Shown here: one piece after another, positions 24,637 to 33,941 of the stretch
How the letters are laid out: each line of letters begins with the position of its first letter
How positions within the stretch are numbered: the first letter of the stretch is position 1
Assembly: GCF_001592265.1 (NCBI RefSeq)
Contig: NZ_BCWP01000003.1
Coordinates: 103,612 to 167,611 of the forward strand
Reading direction: 5' to 3'
Length of the DNA: 64,000 nucleotides
From: Curvibacter delicatus NBRC 14919
GTDB lineage: Bacteria > Pseudomonadota > Gammaproteobacteria > Burkholderiales > Burkholderiaceae_C
The notes under the pieces: generated by a model
Databases searched by the model: none
Told to the model about the DNA's origin: nothing
The model's input: only the letters and a program-made list of their open reading frames with translations
Translations under genes and position numbers: made by a program

Positions 24637-25821
24637 GTGCATAGGTTGCAATTCCACTACACATTCGGCTCCCAGCCACAGGACCGCGCGGGATTGATCC
24701 GCAACCCGCTGTTCGATCTGCTGTACGCCGTGCAGGAGTCCGGTTCGATCTCGGGTGCTGCGCGCACGCTGCAGCTGTCGTACCGTCACGTCTGGGGCGA
24801 GCTCAAGCGCTGGGAAGGTGAGCTGGGACATGAGCTCATCGTCTGGGAAAAAGGCCAGTCGGCCCGGCTGACCGAATTTGGCAACAAGCTGTTGTGGGCC
24901 GAACGACAGGCACAGGCACGCTTGTCGCCGCAGATCGAAGCCTTGCGTGCCGACCTGGAGCGCGCCTTTGCCGTGGCTTTCGACGACTCGGTGCATGTGG
25001 TGACGCTGTACGCCAGCCACGACGATGCCCTGAGCGCCCTGCGCATGCATGCCGCCAGCCAGCACCAGCTGCATCTGGATGTGCGCTTCACCGGCAGCGT
25101 GGACGCCATTCGCGCCCTCAACGAGGGCCGCTGCGTGATGGCGGGCTTTCATACGCTGCACCAGCCGGGCCAGGGTTCACTGGCCGAGCACACCTACAAA
25201 CCGCTGCTCAAACCCGGCCTGCACAAGATCATCGGCTTCGCGAAACGCAGCCAGGGCCTGATGGTGGCCAAAGGCAATCCAATCGGCCTGCGCTCCCTGC
25301 ACGACCTGCCGCGCAGCGGTGCACGATTCGTGAACCGTGCCCTGGGCACGGGCACACGCGTGCTGTTCGACGAGCTGCTGGCCCAGGCTGGCATCAGCGC
25401 CAGCAAGATCAAGGGTTACGACCATACCGAGCCCTCGCACACCGCCGTGGCCCAGGCCGTGGCGGCCGGCCAGGCCGATGCAGGCCTCGGCATTGAGGCT
25501 GCCGCGCGGACTCGCGGTCTGGACTTCGTGCCGCTGGTGGAGGAGAACTACCACCTGGTCTGCCTCAAGTCGGCTTTGGACGAACCCGCGGTGCAGGCCT
25601 TGTGCAGCGTGCTGCAAAGCCAGGGTTGGCAGGAGGTGCTGCACCAGTTGCCAGGCTACCACCTGGCCGATCAGGCCGGTCAGGTGCTGTCGCTGCGCCG
25701 CACGCTACCGTGGTGGAACTACCGGACCGAGAAGTCGCCGTCCGGTGCCAGACCGAAGCCGGCCTCTCAGAGGGTGCAGGAGCGGAAACCGCAGAAGATG
25801 TCGTCGCGCCCCGGCAAATAG
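24637..25821 (+). CDS. ModE-like HTH regulator fused to a periplasmic-binding-like domain
   Basis: 394 residues from a GTG start. The N-terminal winged helix (about 25-95) has ISGAARTLQLSYRHVWGELKRWE, the ModE/LysR-type recognition region. Residues of about 115-350 resemble the PBP-like domain found in molybdate/tungstate-linked regulators (VHVVTLYASHDDALSALRMH, RGLDFVPLVEENYHLVCLK). It is divergent from tupBCA and probably represses it when tungstate or molybdate is plentiful. The last ~30 residues are basic and partly encoded opposite the 3' end of the neighbouring gene (overlap 25767-25821), so the tail may be a late extension. Confidence 0.85.
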   Translation: MHRLQFHYTFGSQPQDRAGLIRNPLFDLLYAVQESGSISGAARTLQLSYRHVWGELKRWEGELGHELIVWEKGQSARLTEFGNKLLWAERQAQARLSPQIEALRADLERAFAVAFDDSVHVVTLYASHDDALSALRMHAASQHQLHLDVRFTGSVDAIRALNEGRCVMAGFHTLHQPGQGSLAEHTYKPLLKPGLHKIIGFAKRSQGLMVAKGNPIGLRSLHDLPRSGARFVNRALGTGTRVLFDELLAQAGISASKIKGYDHTEPSHTAVAQAVAAGQADAGLGIEAAARTRGLDFVPLVEENYHLVCLKSALDEPAVQALCSVLQSQGWQEVLHQLPGYHLADQAGQVLSLRRTLPWWNYRTEKSPSGARPKPASQRVQERKPQKMSSRPGK

Positions 25822-27047
25822 TAGTTGCGGTACTTCGGCGACTTCAGCCGGGCACGCGTCGCAAACGAGGCCCCGCGCAGCACCTTGTGCGTGCCGAACC
25901 AGGGTTCGGAGTAGTCGCGGTAAGGATCCGCGGCAAAGCCGGGGTAGCCGAAGAAGCTGCTGGCAGTCCATTCCCACACCATGCCCCAGCGGAAACCGAG
26001 CCGCGCTGCGCTGTGGGCTGCCAGTTCCCACTCCACCTCGGTTGGCAGTCGCCGGCCGGCCCAGCGGCACCAGGCATCAGCCTCCCACCAGCTCAGGTGC
26101 ATGGCTGGCTGGTCACCCGCGCGGCGCTGGGTCTGGCCGAACAGGGTCTGCAGTACTGCGCCCTGGCCGCCGCCCCGTCCCTCCGAACGGGCCACCCCGA
26201 TCTGCTCCACATGGCGCGGCGCACGCCGGCCCTCGCCGCGCGCTTTCTCCTGCAGCCAGTCCCAACCGGCCGGCTGCCAGAATTCCGGCCGGTCGTAGCC
26301 GCCGTCGGCCACGAATTCGACGTACTGCATCCAGCTGACAGGCTGGGCATCGATCTCGAATTCCGGCACCGCCACCTCATGTGCCGGGCGTTCGTTGTCG
26401 AAGGTAAAGCCGTTGCCAGCATCGAGCCCGAGGCGCCAGCGTGCGGCCGGTACCCACAAGGGTTCACGCGCCGGCGACGGGGCCGGCAAGGTCAACGCCA
26501 GCGGCAGGCCCAGTGTCTGGGCCATGTAGATGAAGGCCTCACCGTGCATGTCTTCGTGAAACAAGGCCAGGCGGTAGAAATAAAGCGCATCATCCTCATC
26601 CGGCGTCTTGGCCAGCAGGTCGAGGGTGGACTCCAGCGTTGCCAGCAGGTAGTCCTTGAGTTCGCCCAAGGAAGGCAACGCCAGCTGCCAGCGGCTGTCG
26701 TGCGGCACCCGGCTGGAGTCCCACCACCGATCGGCATAAGGAAGCAGCGAGGCCAGTTGGGTTGCCTGCGGGTCACAGCGCGGCCCCTGGTGGCGCTGCA
26801 GGTTACGGCCGATCCAGCGCTCCTGGAACCAGCCGATATGGCCGAGTTCCCACAAAGGCGGGTTGAGTTCGGCCCGCAACGGCACGCGAAAGCCCTCGGC
26901 ACCAAGTGCCTGCTCGTACTGCGAGATCAGGTGCAGCGTGTGGTTGCGCGCATCCATCAGGGCCAGGGACAGCAGGTCGCGCCCCGCCTGCCGCATGGCC
27001 GGTGAATCGATGGTGCCTGGCCTGGCAGACAAAGGGACGGTGCTCAT
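25767..27047 (-). CDS. EgtB/SenA-like nonhaem iron enzyme (DinB-like plus FGE-sulfatase domains)
   Basis: 426 residues from the ATG at 27047. The N-terminal DinB-like four-helix domain carries the probable iron triad: His in LWELGHIGWFQERW and the HX3HXE motif HEDMHGE. The C-terminal formylglycine-enzyme-like domain (about 215-426) has WWEADAWCRWAGRRLPTEVEWE, MVWEWTASSF and KVLRGASFATR. This is the architecture of EgtB (ergothioneine) and SenA (selenoneine) sulfoxide/selenide synthases. The HIGWFQERWIGRN variant fits my memory of SenA better than EgtB. Its partners egtD, senB and selD are not in the window, so substrate identity is open. Confidence 0.75.
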   Translation of the reverse strand: MSTVPLSARPGTIDSPAMRQAGRDLLSLALMDARNHTLHLISQYEQALGAEGFRVPLRAELNPPLWELGHIGWFQERWIGRNLQRHQGPRCDPQATQLASLLPYADRWWDSSRVPHDSRWQLALPSLGELKDYLLATLESTLDLLAKTPDEDDALYFYRLALFHEDMHGEAFIYMAQTLGLPLALTLPAPSPAREPLWVPAARWRLGLDAGNGFTFDNERPAHEVAVPEFEIDAQPVSWMQYVEFVADGGYDRPEFWQPAGWDWLQEKARGEGRRAPRHVEQIGVARSEGRGGGQGAVLQTLFGQTQRRAGDQPAMHLSWWEADAWCRWAGRRLPTEVEWELAAHSAARLGFRWGMVWEWTASSFFGYPGFAADPYRDYSEPWFGTHKVLRGASFATRARLKSPKYRNYYLPGRDDIFCGFRSCTL

Positions 27048-27152
27048 GCGCACCATTATTTATCGGTGCGCCGGTTCCGGGTGATTTCCCGCCAAGATGA
27101 TGTACGTATTTACCCCTATTTCTCACCCGACCCTCCTCCGGGCGAGGCGCCC

Positions 27153-27221
27153 TACAATTTCGCACCTGCCAATAATTTGACACGCAGCACTTGCTAGTAG
27201 GCAACTGCTGCGTGTTTCTTT
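27153..27221 (+). promoter_or_regulatory. TRAP operon promoter box and leader hairpin with T-rich tail (possible attenuator)
   Basis: TACAAT at 27153-27158 looks like a -10 box. Downstream lies a long hairpin: CACGCAGCA (27181-27189) pairs with TGCTGCGTG (27206-27214), and an inner TTGC/GCAA stem (27191-27194, 27201-27204) closes a TAGTAG loop after one C-C mismatch. TTTCTTT follows. It is placed between promoter and dctQ, so it may act as a transcription attenuator. No rightward gene precedes it that would need a terminator. Confidence 0.55.
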
Positions 27222-27279
27222 ATCTGTCAATCGTGTCTTCAGACACCCTCCTCCTTTTGCATGCCATGGGACCAACTCA

Positions 27280-27909
27280 ATGCGCGCTTTACTGAAGTTC
27301 TCCAATGCCGTGGACTGGCTGAACGCCCAAGTCGGCAAATACGTGATCTGGCTCATCTTTGCAGCCACCACCATCAGTGCCCTCAACGCCATCGTGCGCA
27401 AGGTCTTCGACACCAGCTCCAATGCCTACCTCGAAGCACAGTGGTACCTGTTCGCCTGGTCGTTCCTGGCCGCGGCCGGCTACACCCTGCTGCACCGCGA
27501 ACATGTGCGCATCGACGTGCTGAACAGCCGCCTGCCCAAGCGCGCGCAGGTGTGGATCGACATCATCGGTTTTGCTTTCTTCCTGACACCGCTGTGCCTC
27601 GTGGTCCTCTACCTCGGCATTCCGCTGGTGATCCAGATGTTCCAGACCGGCGAAACATCACCCAACCCCGGCGGTCTGATCCGCTGGCCGGTCTGGGCGG
27701 CGCTGCCTTTCGGTTTTGTTTTGCTACTGCTGCAGGGCTGGTCGGAACTGATCAAGCGCATCGCCTTCCTGCGCGGTCAGGGACCTGACCCGATGGGCCG
27801 CCTGAGCGACAAATCGGCCGAGGAGGAACTGGCCGAAGCCCTGCGTGCCCAGGCCGCCGCCGAAAACTTTGAAGCCAGCCCCGCGACCGGCGCTGCCCCC
27901 CAACGCTAA
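27280..27909 (+). CDS. dctQ: TRAP transporter small permease (DctQ)
   Basis: 209 residues with four membrane helices (for example YVIWLIFAATTISALNAIVRK, WYLFAWSFLAAAGYTLL, IIGFAFFLTPLCLVVLYLGI, VWAALPFGFVLLLLQGW). The EAQWYLFAW and HREHVRIDVLNSRLP segments are characteristic of DctQ. The last ~45 residues form a charged, alanine-rich tail. It precedes the large permease by 19 bases. Together they import a carboxylate or related organic acid with a sodium gradient. Confidence 0.9.
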   Translation: MRALLKFSNAVDWLNAQVGKYVIWLIFAATTISALNAIVRKVFDTSSNAYLEAQWYLFAWSFLAAAGYTLLHREHVRIDVLNSRLPKRAQVWIDIIGFAFFLTPLCLVVLYLGIPLVIQMFQTGETSPNPGGLIRWPVWAALPFGFVLLLLQGWSELIKRIAFLRGQGPDPMGRLSDKSAEEELAEALRAQAAAENFEASPATGAAPQR

Positions 27910-27928
27910 GCGGCTGGAGCTACTCAAT

Positions 27929-29728
27929 ATGGAATTCATCACCACCAATTTCGCCCCGATCATGTTCGCGGGGCTGATCATGTTCTTGCTGCTGGGCTTC
28001 CCGGTGGCATTCAGCCTTGGTGCCTGCGGCCTGTTCTTCAGTTTCATCGGCATCGAGCTCGGCGTGTTTCCCTCTTCCGTGATGGCCTGGCTGCCACAGC
28101 GCCTGATCGGCATCATGGCCAACTACACCCTGCTGGCCGTGCCCTTCTTCACCTTGATGGGGCTGGTACTTGAACGCAGCGGCATGGCCGAGGACTTGCT
28201 TGAAACCGTCGGTCAGGTCTTTGGCCCGATGCGTGGCGGTCTGGCACTGGCGGTGGTCTTCGTCGGCGCGCTGCTGGCGGCCACCACCGGCGTGGTGGCG
28301 GCTTCCGTCATCTCCATGGGTCTGATCTCCCTGCCCATCATGCTGCGCTACGGCTATGACCGGCGCCTGACCAGCGGCGTGATCGCTGCCTCCGGTACCT
28401 TGGCACAGATCATCCCGCCCTCGCTGGTGCTGATCATCATGGCCGACCAGCTCGGCCGCAGCGTGGGTGACATGTACAAGGGTGCCTTCATCCCCGGCTT
28501 CATGCTGATGGGCCTGTATGTCGCCTATGTCCTGTTCCTGGCCGTCTTCAAGCCGGAGCGCGTACCGGCTCTGCCGCCCGAGGCACGCACGTTCCGCGAA
28601 GCCGATGGCAGCAGCGGCTACACCTCGCTGGCTGTGCTGACCGCGCTGTCGGCCACGGTGTCGGTCTTCCTCGCACGCAACATGGAAGCGGTGCACACCT
28701 GGTGGCTGGGCGAAGAAGTGAGCTTCGTTGCCACGGACGAGAAGATCGTGGTCGCCATGTGCGGCGGCGTCTTCCTGGCACTCATCATCGCGCTGGTGAA
28801 TCGCGCCACCAAGCTGGGCCTGCTGTCGCGTCTGGCGGAACGCGTGACGTTCGTGCTGATTCCGCCGCTGCTGCTGATCTTCCTGGTGCTGGGCACCATC
28901 TTCCTGGGCGTGGCCACACCGACCGAAGGCGGCGCCATGGGCGCCCTGGGTGCGCTGATCATGGGCTGGATGCGCAAGCGTCTGGACCTCAAGCTGCTCA
29001 AGCAGGCCCTGGCATCGACCACCAAGCTGGCCAGCTTCGTGATGTTCATCCTGATCGGCGCGACCGTGTTCAGCCTGGTGTTCCAGGCCGCGGACGGCCC
29101 GAAGTGGGTGGAACACCTGATGGCCAATCTGCCCGGCGGTCAGGTCGGCTTCCTGATCCTGGTCAACGTCATGATCTTCTTCCTGGCGTTCTTCCTCGAC
29201 TACTTCGAGCTGTCGTTCATCGTGGTGCCGCTGCTGGCGCCGGTGGCCGAGAAACTGGGCATCGACCTGATCTGGTTCGGCGTGCTGCTGGCCGTCAACA
29301 TGCAGACTTCGTTCATGCACCCGCCGTTCGGCTTCGCATTGTTCTTCCTGCGCTCGGTCGCGCCGGAAAAACCCTATGTGGATCGCGTGACCAAGAAGGT
29401 CATGGAGCCGGTGACCACCATGCAGATCTACAAGGGCGCCATTCCCTTCCTGATCATCCAGCTGACCATGGTCGGCATCCTGATCGCCTTCCCGCAGCTG
29501 GTGACCGGCAGCCTGGACAAGAAAGTGGAAGTCAACATGGAGAGCATCAGCGACCAGATGCGCGACAGTCTGTCCACAGAAGACAGCAACGACAACGCAG
29601 ATCCAGGTTATGGTGCCGATGAAAAACCGGACGCAACAGCCCCCGCACCGGAAGCTGCCGGTGCAAGCACTGAAGACGATCCGCTCAAGGCCATGCAGGA
29701 CGCCCTCAAGGCCGACAAGAAGAAATAG
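27929..29728 (+). CDS. dctM: TRAP transporter large permease (DctM)
   Basis: 599 residues from the ATG at 27929; the upstream in-frame extension overlaps dctQ. At least 12 hydrophobic helices are evident. Family landmarks include FPVAFSLGACGLFFSFIG, LLAATTGVVAASVISMGLISLPIML, SGTLAQIIPPSLVLIIMADQLG and TPTEGGAMGALGALIMGW. It is longer than the usual 425-residue DctM, with an extra loop containing VHTWWLGEEVSFVATDEK and a 60-residue acidic/alanine-rich C-terminal tail (ADPGYGADEKPDATAPAPEA), as found in a large DctM subgroup of Burkholderiales. Confidence 0.93.
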   Translation: MEFITTNFAPIMFAGLIMFLLLGFPVAFSLGACGLFFSFIGIELGVFPSSVMAWLPQRLIGIMANYTLLAVPFFTLMGLVLERSGMAEDLLETVGQVFGPMRGGLALAVVFVGALLAATTGVVAASVISMGLISLPIMLRYGYDRRLTSGVIAASGTLAQIIPPSLVLIIMADQLGRSVGDMYKGAFIPGFMLMGLYVAYVLFLAVFKPERVPALPPEARTFREADGSSGYTSLAVLTALSATVSVFLARNMEAVHTWWLGEEVSFVATDEKIVVAMCGGVFLALIIALVNRATKLGLLSRLAERVTFVLIPPLLLIFLVLGTIFLGVATPTEGGAMGALGALIMGWMRKRLDLKLLKQALASTTKLASFVMFILIGATVFSLVFQAADGPKWVEHLMANLPGGQVGFLILVNVMIFFLAFFLDYFELSFIVVPLLAPVAEKLGIDLIWFGVLLAVNMQTSFMHPPFGFALFFLRSVAPEKPYVDRVTKKVMEPVTTMQIYKGAIPFLIIQLTMVGILIAFPQLVTGSLDKKVEVNMESISDQMRDSLSTEDSNDNADPGYGADEKPDATAPAPEAAGASTEDDPLKAMQDALKADKKK

Positions 29729-29801
29729 CGGGACGGCACGCTGGCACGGCGGACCGACACCGCGCGTGCCAGCTGCAGAGAGCCACGCTGCCAGACCCAT
29801 G

Positions 29802-29831
29802 AAAAAAAGCCGCGCATTGCGCGGCTTTTTT
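29802..29831. terminator. Bidirectional terminator between dctM and dctP
   Basis: Stem GCCGCGC (29809-29815) and GCGCGGC (29819-29825) with loop ATT, seven A residues before and six T residues after. Serves the two convergent TRAP transcripts. Confidence 0.92.
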
Positions 29832-29864
29832 GTGCCTGCCACAGCGTGGCAGGTGCGGGAAGAT

Positions 29865-30947
29865 TTAGATCTTCACCGCGTTCATGTACTGGTTGAACGG
29901 GAATTCGGAGAAGCGGTTCCACAGGATCTGGTCGCGCTGGAACGCACGCATGTCCTGGTGGATCTTCTTGAACTCGGGCGACTTGGCTTCGTGCTCGGCG
30001 AACACTTCCATCGAGGCCTTGAAGCCGGCGTCCATCACAGCCTTCGGGAAGGCCTTGAGCTGGGTCTTTTCAGCCACCAGTTGCTTGAGGGCGATCGGGT
30101 TCCAGGCATCGTACTTGGCGGTCATGTCGCGTGCTGCCACAACGGTTGCAGCGTCGAGGATGGCCTTGTTCTCATCCGACAGCTTGGCATAGGCCTTGTT
30201 GTTGATGAAGAACTCGAGGTCGGCGCCGCCTTCCCACCAGCCGGGGTAGTAGTAGAACGGAGCCACCTTGTTGAAGCCCAGTTTCTGGTCGTCGTACGGG
30301 CCGACAAACTCGCTCGCGTCCAGCGTGCCTTTTTCCAGTGCCTGGTACACGTCACCGGCAGGCATGTTCTGCGCCACCACGCCCAGCTTGGCCATGGCTT
30401 CGCCGAACAGGCCGCCGCCCAGGCGCATCTTCAGGCCCTTGAGGTCGGCCACGGACTTGATCTCCTTGCGGTACCAGCCACCCATCTGGGTGCCGGTGTT
30501 GCCTGCGGTGGCGGTACGGAAGTTGTACTTGGCAAAGAAGGCGTCCAGCAACTTGCGGCCATTGCCGTATTGCTTCCAGGCTTCATTCTGGCGTGCGGTC
30601 AGGCCAAAGGGCACGGCGCAGCTGAAGGCAAAAATGGGATCCTTGCCCGTGAAGTAGTAGGACGCAGACTGCGCCATTTCGATCGTGTCGCCCTGCAGCG
30701 CATCCACCACGCCGAAAGCGGGCATCAACTCGCCGGCCGGGTGAACCGAGATTTCGAACTTGCCGCCCGACATGGCCTTGACGGTCTTGGCCAGCATTTC
30801 AGCGCTGCCGAAGATAGTCGCAAGCGACTTGGGGAAGCTCGAAGCAAGGCGCCAACGCACGGCAGCTTGAGCATGCACGGCAGGGGCGACACCGGCGGCG
30901 AGCACGCCAGCAATACCGGCCTGCTTGATGATGGAACGACGATCCAT
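29865..30947 (-). CDS. dctP: TRAP transporter solute-binding protein (DctP/TakP-like)
   Basis: 360 residues with a twin-arginine type signal (MDRRSIIKQAGIAGVLAAGVAPAVHAQ). The mature chain starts VRWRLASSFPKSL and contains AGELMPAFGVVDALQGDTIEM, NTGTQMGGWYRKEI and KGLKMRLGGGLFGEAM, the conserved substrate-site arginine region of DctP proteins. FVGPYDDQKLGFNKVAPFYYYPGWWEGG resembles TakP-type receptors for 2-oxo acids. It is convergent with dctQM rather than co-transcribed. GGAG precedes the ATG. Ligand not determinable from sequence. Confidence 0.9.
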   Translation of the reverse strand: MDRRSIIKQAGIAGVLAAGVAPAVHAQAAVRWRLASSFPKSLATIFGSAEMLAKTVKAMSGGKFEISVHPAGELMPAFGVVDALQGDTIEMAQSASYYFTGKDPIFAFSCAVPFGLTARQNEAWKQYGNGRKLLDAFFAKYNFRTATAGNTGTQMGGWYRKEIKSVADLKGLKMRLGGGLFGEAMAKLGVVAQNMPAGDVYQALEKGTLDASEFVGPYDDQKLGFNKVAPFYYYPGWWEGGADLEFFINNKAYAKLSDENKAILDAATVVAARDMTAKYDAWNPIALKQLVAEKTQLKAFPKAVMDAGFKASMEVFAEHEAKSPEFKKIHQDMRAFQRDQILWNRFSEFPFNQYMNAVKI

Positions 30948-31061
30948 GGGGCGATCTCCAGATTTTGGGTTGAAAAACTGACCATGCGTCTCATGAACGC
31001 ACGGAGTACAGGCTGCGAAGTCTAAACCGAAACAGGTGTGTTCAGGCTGATGGACGGCAAT

Positions 31062-31073
31062 GGTTATCCCTAG
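31062..31073 (-). promoter_or_regulatory. CTAGGGATAACC motif upstream of dctP
   Basis: On the leftward strand the sequence CTAGGGATAACC lies 115-126 bases upstream of the dctP ATG and next to the dxs stop codon. It is identical to the core at 16677 and one base from that at 469. The second half of the palindrome is degraded here. Confidence 0.4.
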
Positions 31074-32968
31074 GCCACGACCTTGAACGCAGGGCGTGCC
31101 TGCGCCACCAGATCAGGGAAACGCTTCTCGATGCTGGCCTGCATGCCCGCGGCATCCAGCCCCTGCAAACTCAGCAGCTTGGCCGGGTCGCCGTGCTCGA
31201 TGAAGACATCGGGCAGCCCCAGTTGCAGCAGCGGCTTGAGTACCCCTGCAGCCTGCAGGGCCTCACTCACCGCACTGCCGGCGCCACCCATGACAGCGCC
31301 CTCTTCCACGCTGACCAGTGCCTCGTGTTCGGCCGCTACCTGAAGCAGCAACTCGGTATCGAGCGGCTTGACCCAACGCATGTTGACCACAGTGGCGCCG
31401 AGCTTCTCGGCCACGTCCAGCGCGGGGTAAAGCAGCGTGCCGAAGGCCAGGATGGCAATGCCTTTGCCCTGACGCCGGACCTCACCCTTGGCAAACGGCA
31501 AGCCTGACAAGCCGGCCTCGGGGGCGACACCGACACCCGCACCGCGCGGGTAACGCACCGCCACCGGGTGGTTCTGCTCGAAGGCGGTACTCAACAGCTG
31601 ACGGCACTCGCGCTCATCGGCCGGGCAGGCCACGCTCACATTCGGAATGCAGCGCAGGTAGGGAATGTCGTAGGCACCGGCGTGTGTGGCCCCGTCGGCG
31701 CCGACCAGGCCCGCACGGTCGAGCGCGAACACCACCGGCAGGTTCTGCAGCGCCACGTCGTGGATCAGCTGGTCGTAGGCGCGCTGCAGGAAGGTGGAGT
31801 AGATCGCCACCACCGGCTTCAGCCCTTCGCAGGCCAGGCCGGCGGCGAACGTGACCGCGTGCTGCTCGGCGATGCCGACGTCGTAATAACGATCGGGGAA
31901 ACGCTGGTGGAACTCCACCATGCCGGAACCCTCGCGCATGGCCGGCGTGATGCCAACCAGGCGCGGATCCTTCTCAGCCATGTCGCACAGCCAGTGGCCA
32001 AACACCTGGGTAAAGGTCTGTTTCGGCGGCGTGGCCGGTTTCTGCAGACCGACCGCCGGGTCGAACTTGCCCGGGCCGTGGTAGGCCACCGGGTCGGCCT
32101 CGGCCAGCTTGTAGCCCTGGCCCTTCTTCGTGACCACGTGCAGGAACTGCGGCCCCTTGAGGTGCTTGATGTTCTCCAGCGTGGGAATGAGCGATTCGAG
32201 GTCGTGGCCGTCGATCGGGCCGATGTAGTTGAAGCCGAACTTCTCGAACAGAGTCGCCGGCACCACCATGCCCTTGGCGTGCTCCTCGATGCGCTTGGCC
32301 AGCTCGAACAGCGGCGGCGCGCCCTTGAGCACCGTCTTGCCAACGTTCTTGGCGGCGGCATAGAACTGGCCGCTCATCAACTGCGCCAGGTAGCGGTTGA
32401 GCGCCCCCACCGGCGGGCTGATGCTCATGTCGTTGTCATTCAGGATGACCAGCAAGCGGCAGTCTTCCACGCCGCCGTGGTTGAGCGCCTCAAAGGCCAT
32501 GCCGGCCGTCATGGCACCGTCGCCGATGACGGCGATGGCATGGCGGTCTTCGCCCTTTTGCCGCGCCGCCAACGCCATGCCCAAGGCGGCGGAGATCGAT
32601 GTGCTGGAGTGGGCGGTGCCGAAGGCGTCGTATTCGCTTTCGGTGCGCTGCGGGAAGCCCGAGAGGCCACCGAGCTGGCGCAGCGAGGCCATGCGTTCAC
32701 GCCGACCGGTCAGGATCTTGTGCGGGTAGGTCTGGTGGCCCACGTCCCACACCAGGCGGTCATGCGGTGTATTGAAGACGTAATGCAGCGCCACGGTGAG
32801 CTCCACCGTGCCGAGGTTGGAACTGAGGTGGCCGCCGGTTTTGGCCACACTCTCCAGCAGGTAGGCGCGCAGTTCATCCGCCAGCGTGCGCAACTGGAGA
32901 CGCGAAAGCTTGCGCAGATCCGCCGGATCGTTGACGGTCTGCAGCAAGGGATAGGTGGTGTTCGACAT
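31070..32968 (-). CDS. dxs: 1-Deoxy-D-xylulose-5-phosphate synthase
   Basis: 632 residues, full length. It condenses pyruvate and glyceraldehyde 3-phosphate, the first step of the MEP isoprenoid pathway, with thiamine diphosphate. Motifs: [19 protein letters not shown]-binding [18 protein letters not shown]...NDNDMSI, and the transketolase pyrimidine domain with [16 protein letters not shown] (here [16 protein letters not shown]). Last gene of xseB-ispA-dxs. The 61-base gap after ispA is almost filled by a copy of the dispersed repeat, and no Shine-Dalgarno sequence is visible before the ATG. Confidence 0.97.
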   Translation of the reverse strand: MSNTTYPLLQTVNDPADLRKLSRLQLRTLADELRAYLLESVAKTGGHLSSNLGTVELTVALHYVFNTPHDRLVWDVGHQTYPHKILTGRRERMASLRQLGGLSGFPQRTESEYDAFGTAHSSTSISAALGMALAARQKGEDRHAIAVIGDGAMTAGMAFEALNHGGVEDCRLLVILNDNDMSISPPVGALNRYLAQLMSGQFYAAAKNVGKTVLKGAPPLFELAKRIEEHAKGMVVPATLFEKFGFNYIGPIDGHDLESLIPTLENIKHLKGPQFLHVVTKKGQGYKLAEADPVAYHGPGKFDPAVGLQKPATPPKQTFTQVFGHWLCDMAEKDPRLVGITPAMREGSGMVEFHQRFPDRYYDVGIAEQHAVTFAAGLACEGLKPVVAIYSTFLQRAYDQLIHDVALQNLPVVFALDRAGLVGADGATHAGAYDIPYLRCIPNVSVACPADERECRQLLSTAFEQNHPVAVRYPRGAGVGVAPEAGLSGLPFAKGEVRRQGKGIAILAFGTLLYPALDVAEKLGATVVNMRWVKPLDTELLLQVAAEHEALVSVEEGAVMGGAGSAVSEALQAAGVLKPLLQLGLPDVFIEHGDPAKLLSLQGLDAAGMQASIEKRFPDLVAQARPAFKVVA

Positions 32969-32970
32969 AC

Positions 32971-33024
32971 GCTATGTTTTTGATAGCTGGTTGCGCAATA
33001 TTGACAAGGGCTTGATGCCGATTT
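32971..33024 (+). repeat. Dispersed element, copy between ispA and dxs
   Basis: 54 bases: GCTATGTTTTTGATAGC, TGGTTGCGC, ending GACAAGGGCTTGATGCCGATTT. It fills the gap between dxs (ATG at 32968) and ispA (stop at 33030), two bases from the dxs start codon. Confidence 0.75.
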
Positions 33025-33029
33025 GATAC

Positions 33030-33941
33030 TCAACTGGCACGGTTGACCACCATGTCGGCCAAGGCACGCAGCGCGCGCGTGTCGGCCAGGCCGCTGGCAT
33101 CAAGTGCTGCCAACGCCTGTGCCAGCAGCTCCTGCGCATAACGCTGCGAGCGCTCCAGCCCGAGGATGGAGACATAGGTCGGCTTGTCCTGCTCGGCATC
33201 CTTGCCGGCGGTCTTGCCCAGGGTAGCGGAGTCGGCCGTCACGTCGAGGATGTCGTCCACCACCTGGAAGGCCAGGCCGATGGCGGCGCCATAGGTCGAC
33301 AGGGCATCGCGTTCAGCGGTCGTCAAGGCACCGCAACTTGCCCCCATCAGCACGCTGCCCTGCAGCAGGGCGCCCGTCTTCAGGCGGTGCATCTCACGCA
33401 GTTGCGCCTCGTCCAGCCTGACGCCGACGCTGGCCAGGTCAATGGCCTGGCCGCCGGCCATGCCGGCGCTGCCGGCCGCGCGCGCCAGCAGCCGGCACAG
33501 CTGGGCCTGCATGGCCTCGGGCACGCTGCCGTCGTCCGGCGTGAGCAACTCGAAGGCCAGCGCCTGCAGCGCGTCGCCGGCCAGCAAGGCACTGGCCTCG
33601 CCGTACTGCACATGCACGGTCGGCTTGCCGCGGCGCAGCACGTCGTTGTCCATGCAAGGCATGTCGTCATGCACCAGCGAATAGGCATGGATCAGCTCCA
33701 CCGCGCAGGCGGCGCGCAGCGCGGCCTGCATGTTGCCGCCCACCGCCTCGGCGGCAGCCAGTACCAGCAGCGGGCGCAGACGCTTGCCGCCATCCAGCAC
33801 GGCGTAGCGCATCGCCTGTCCCAGGCCGGCCGGGGCATCGGATGCCACCCAAGTCGAAAGTGCCAGTTCGACGCGGCCCAGCCGCTCGGCGCTCCAGGCG
33901 CGCAGATCCAATTCAGCCAGCTGAGTCACTCGGGTGTCCAT
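33030..33941 (-). CDS. ispA: Farnesyl diphosphate synthase (polyprenyl synthetase)
   Basis: 303 residues from the ATG at 33941; the longer upstream frame overlaps xseB and is rejected. The first aspartate-rich motif is in [20 protein letters not shown] and the second in [20 protein letters not shown] near residue 53 binds diphosphate. It extends dimethylallyl diphosphate to farnesyl diphosphate. Its start overlaps the xseB stop by 16 bases. Confidence 0.96.
   Translation of the reverse strand: MDTRVTQLAELDLRAWSAERLGRVELALSTWVASDAPAGLGQAMRYAVLDGGKRLRPLLVLAAAEAVGGNMQAALRAACAVELIHAYSLVHDDMPCMDNDVLRRGKPTVHVQYGEASALLAGDALQALAFELLTPDDGSVPEAMQAQLCRLLARAAGSAGMAGGQAIDLASVGVRLDEAQLREMHRLKTGALLQGSVLMGASCGALTTAERDALSTYGAAIGLAFQVVDDILDVTADSATLGKTAGKDAEQDKPTYVSILGLERSQRYAQELLAQALAALDASGLADTRALRALADMVVNRAS

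Noticed and set aside
27920..29842. 640-residue leftward frame opposite dctM, very rich in His and Gln
   Set aside because: Composition reflects reverse-complemented hydrophobic codons; no promoter or ribosome site.
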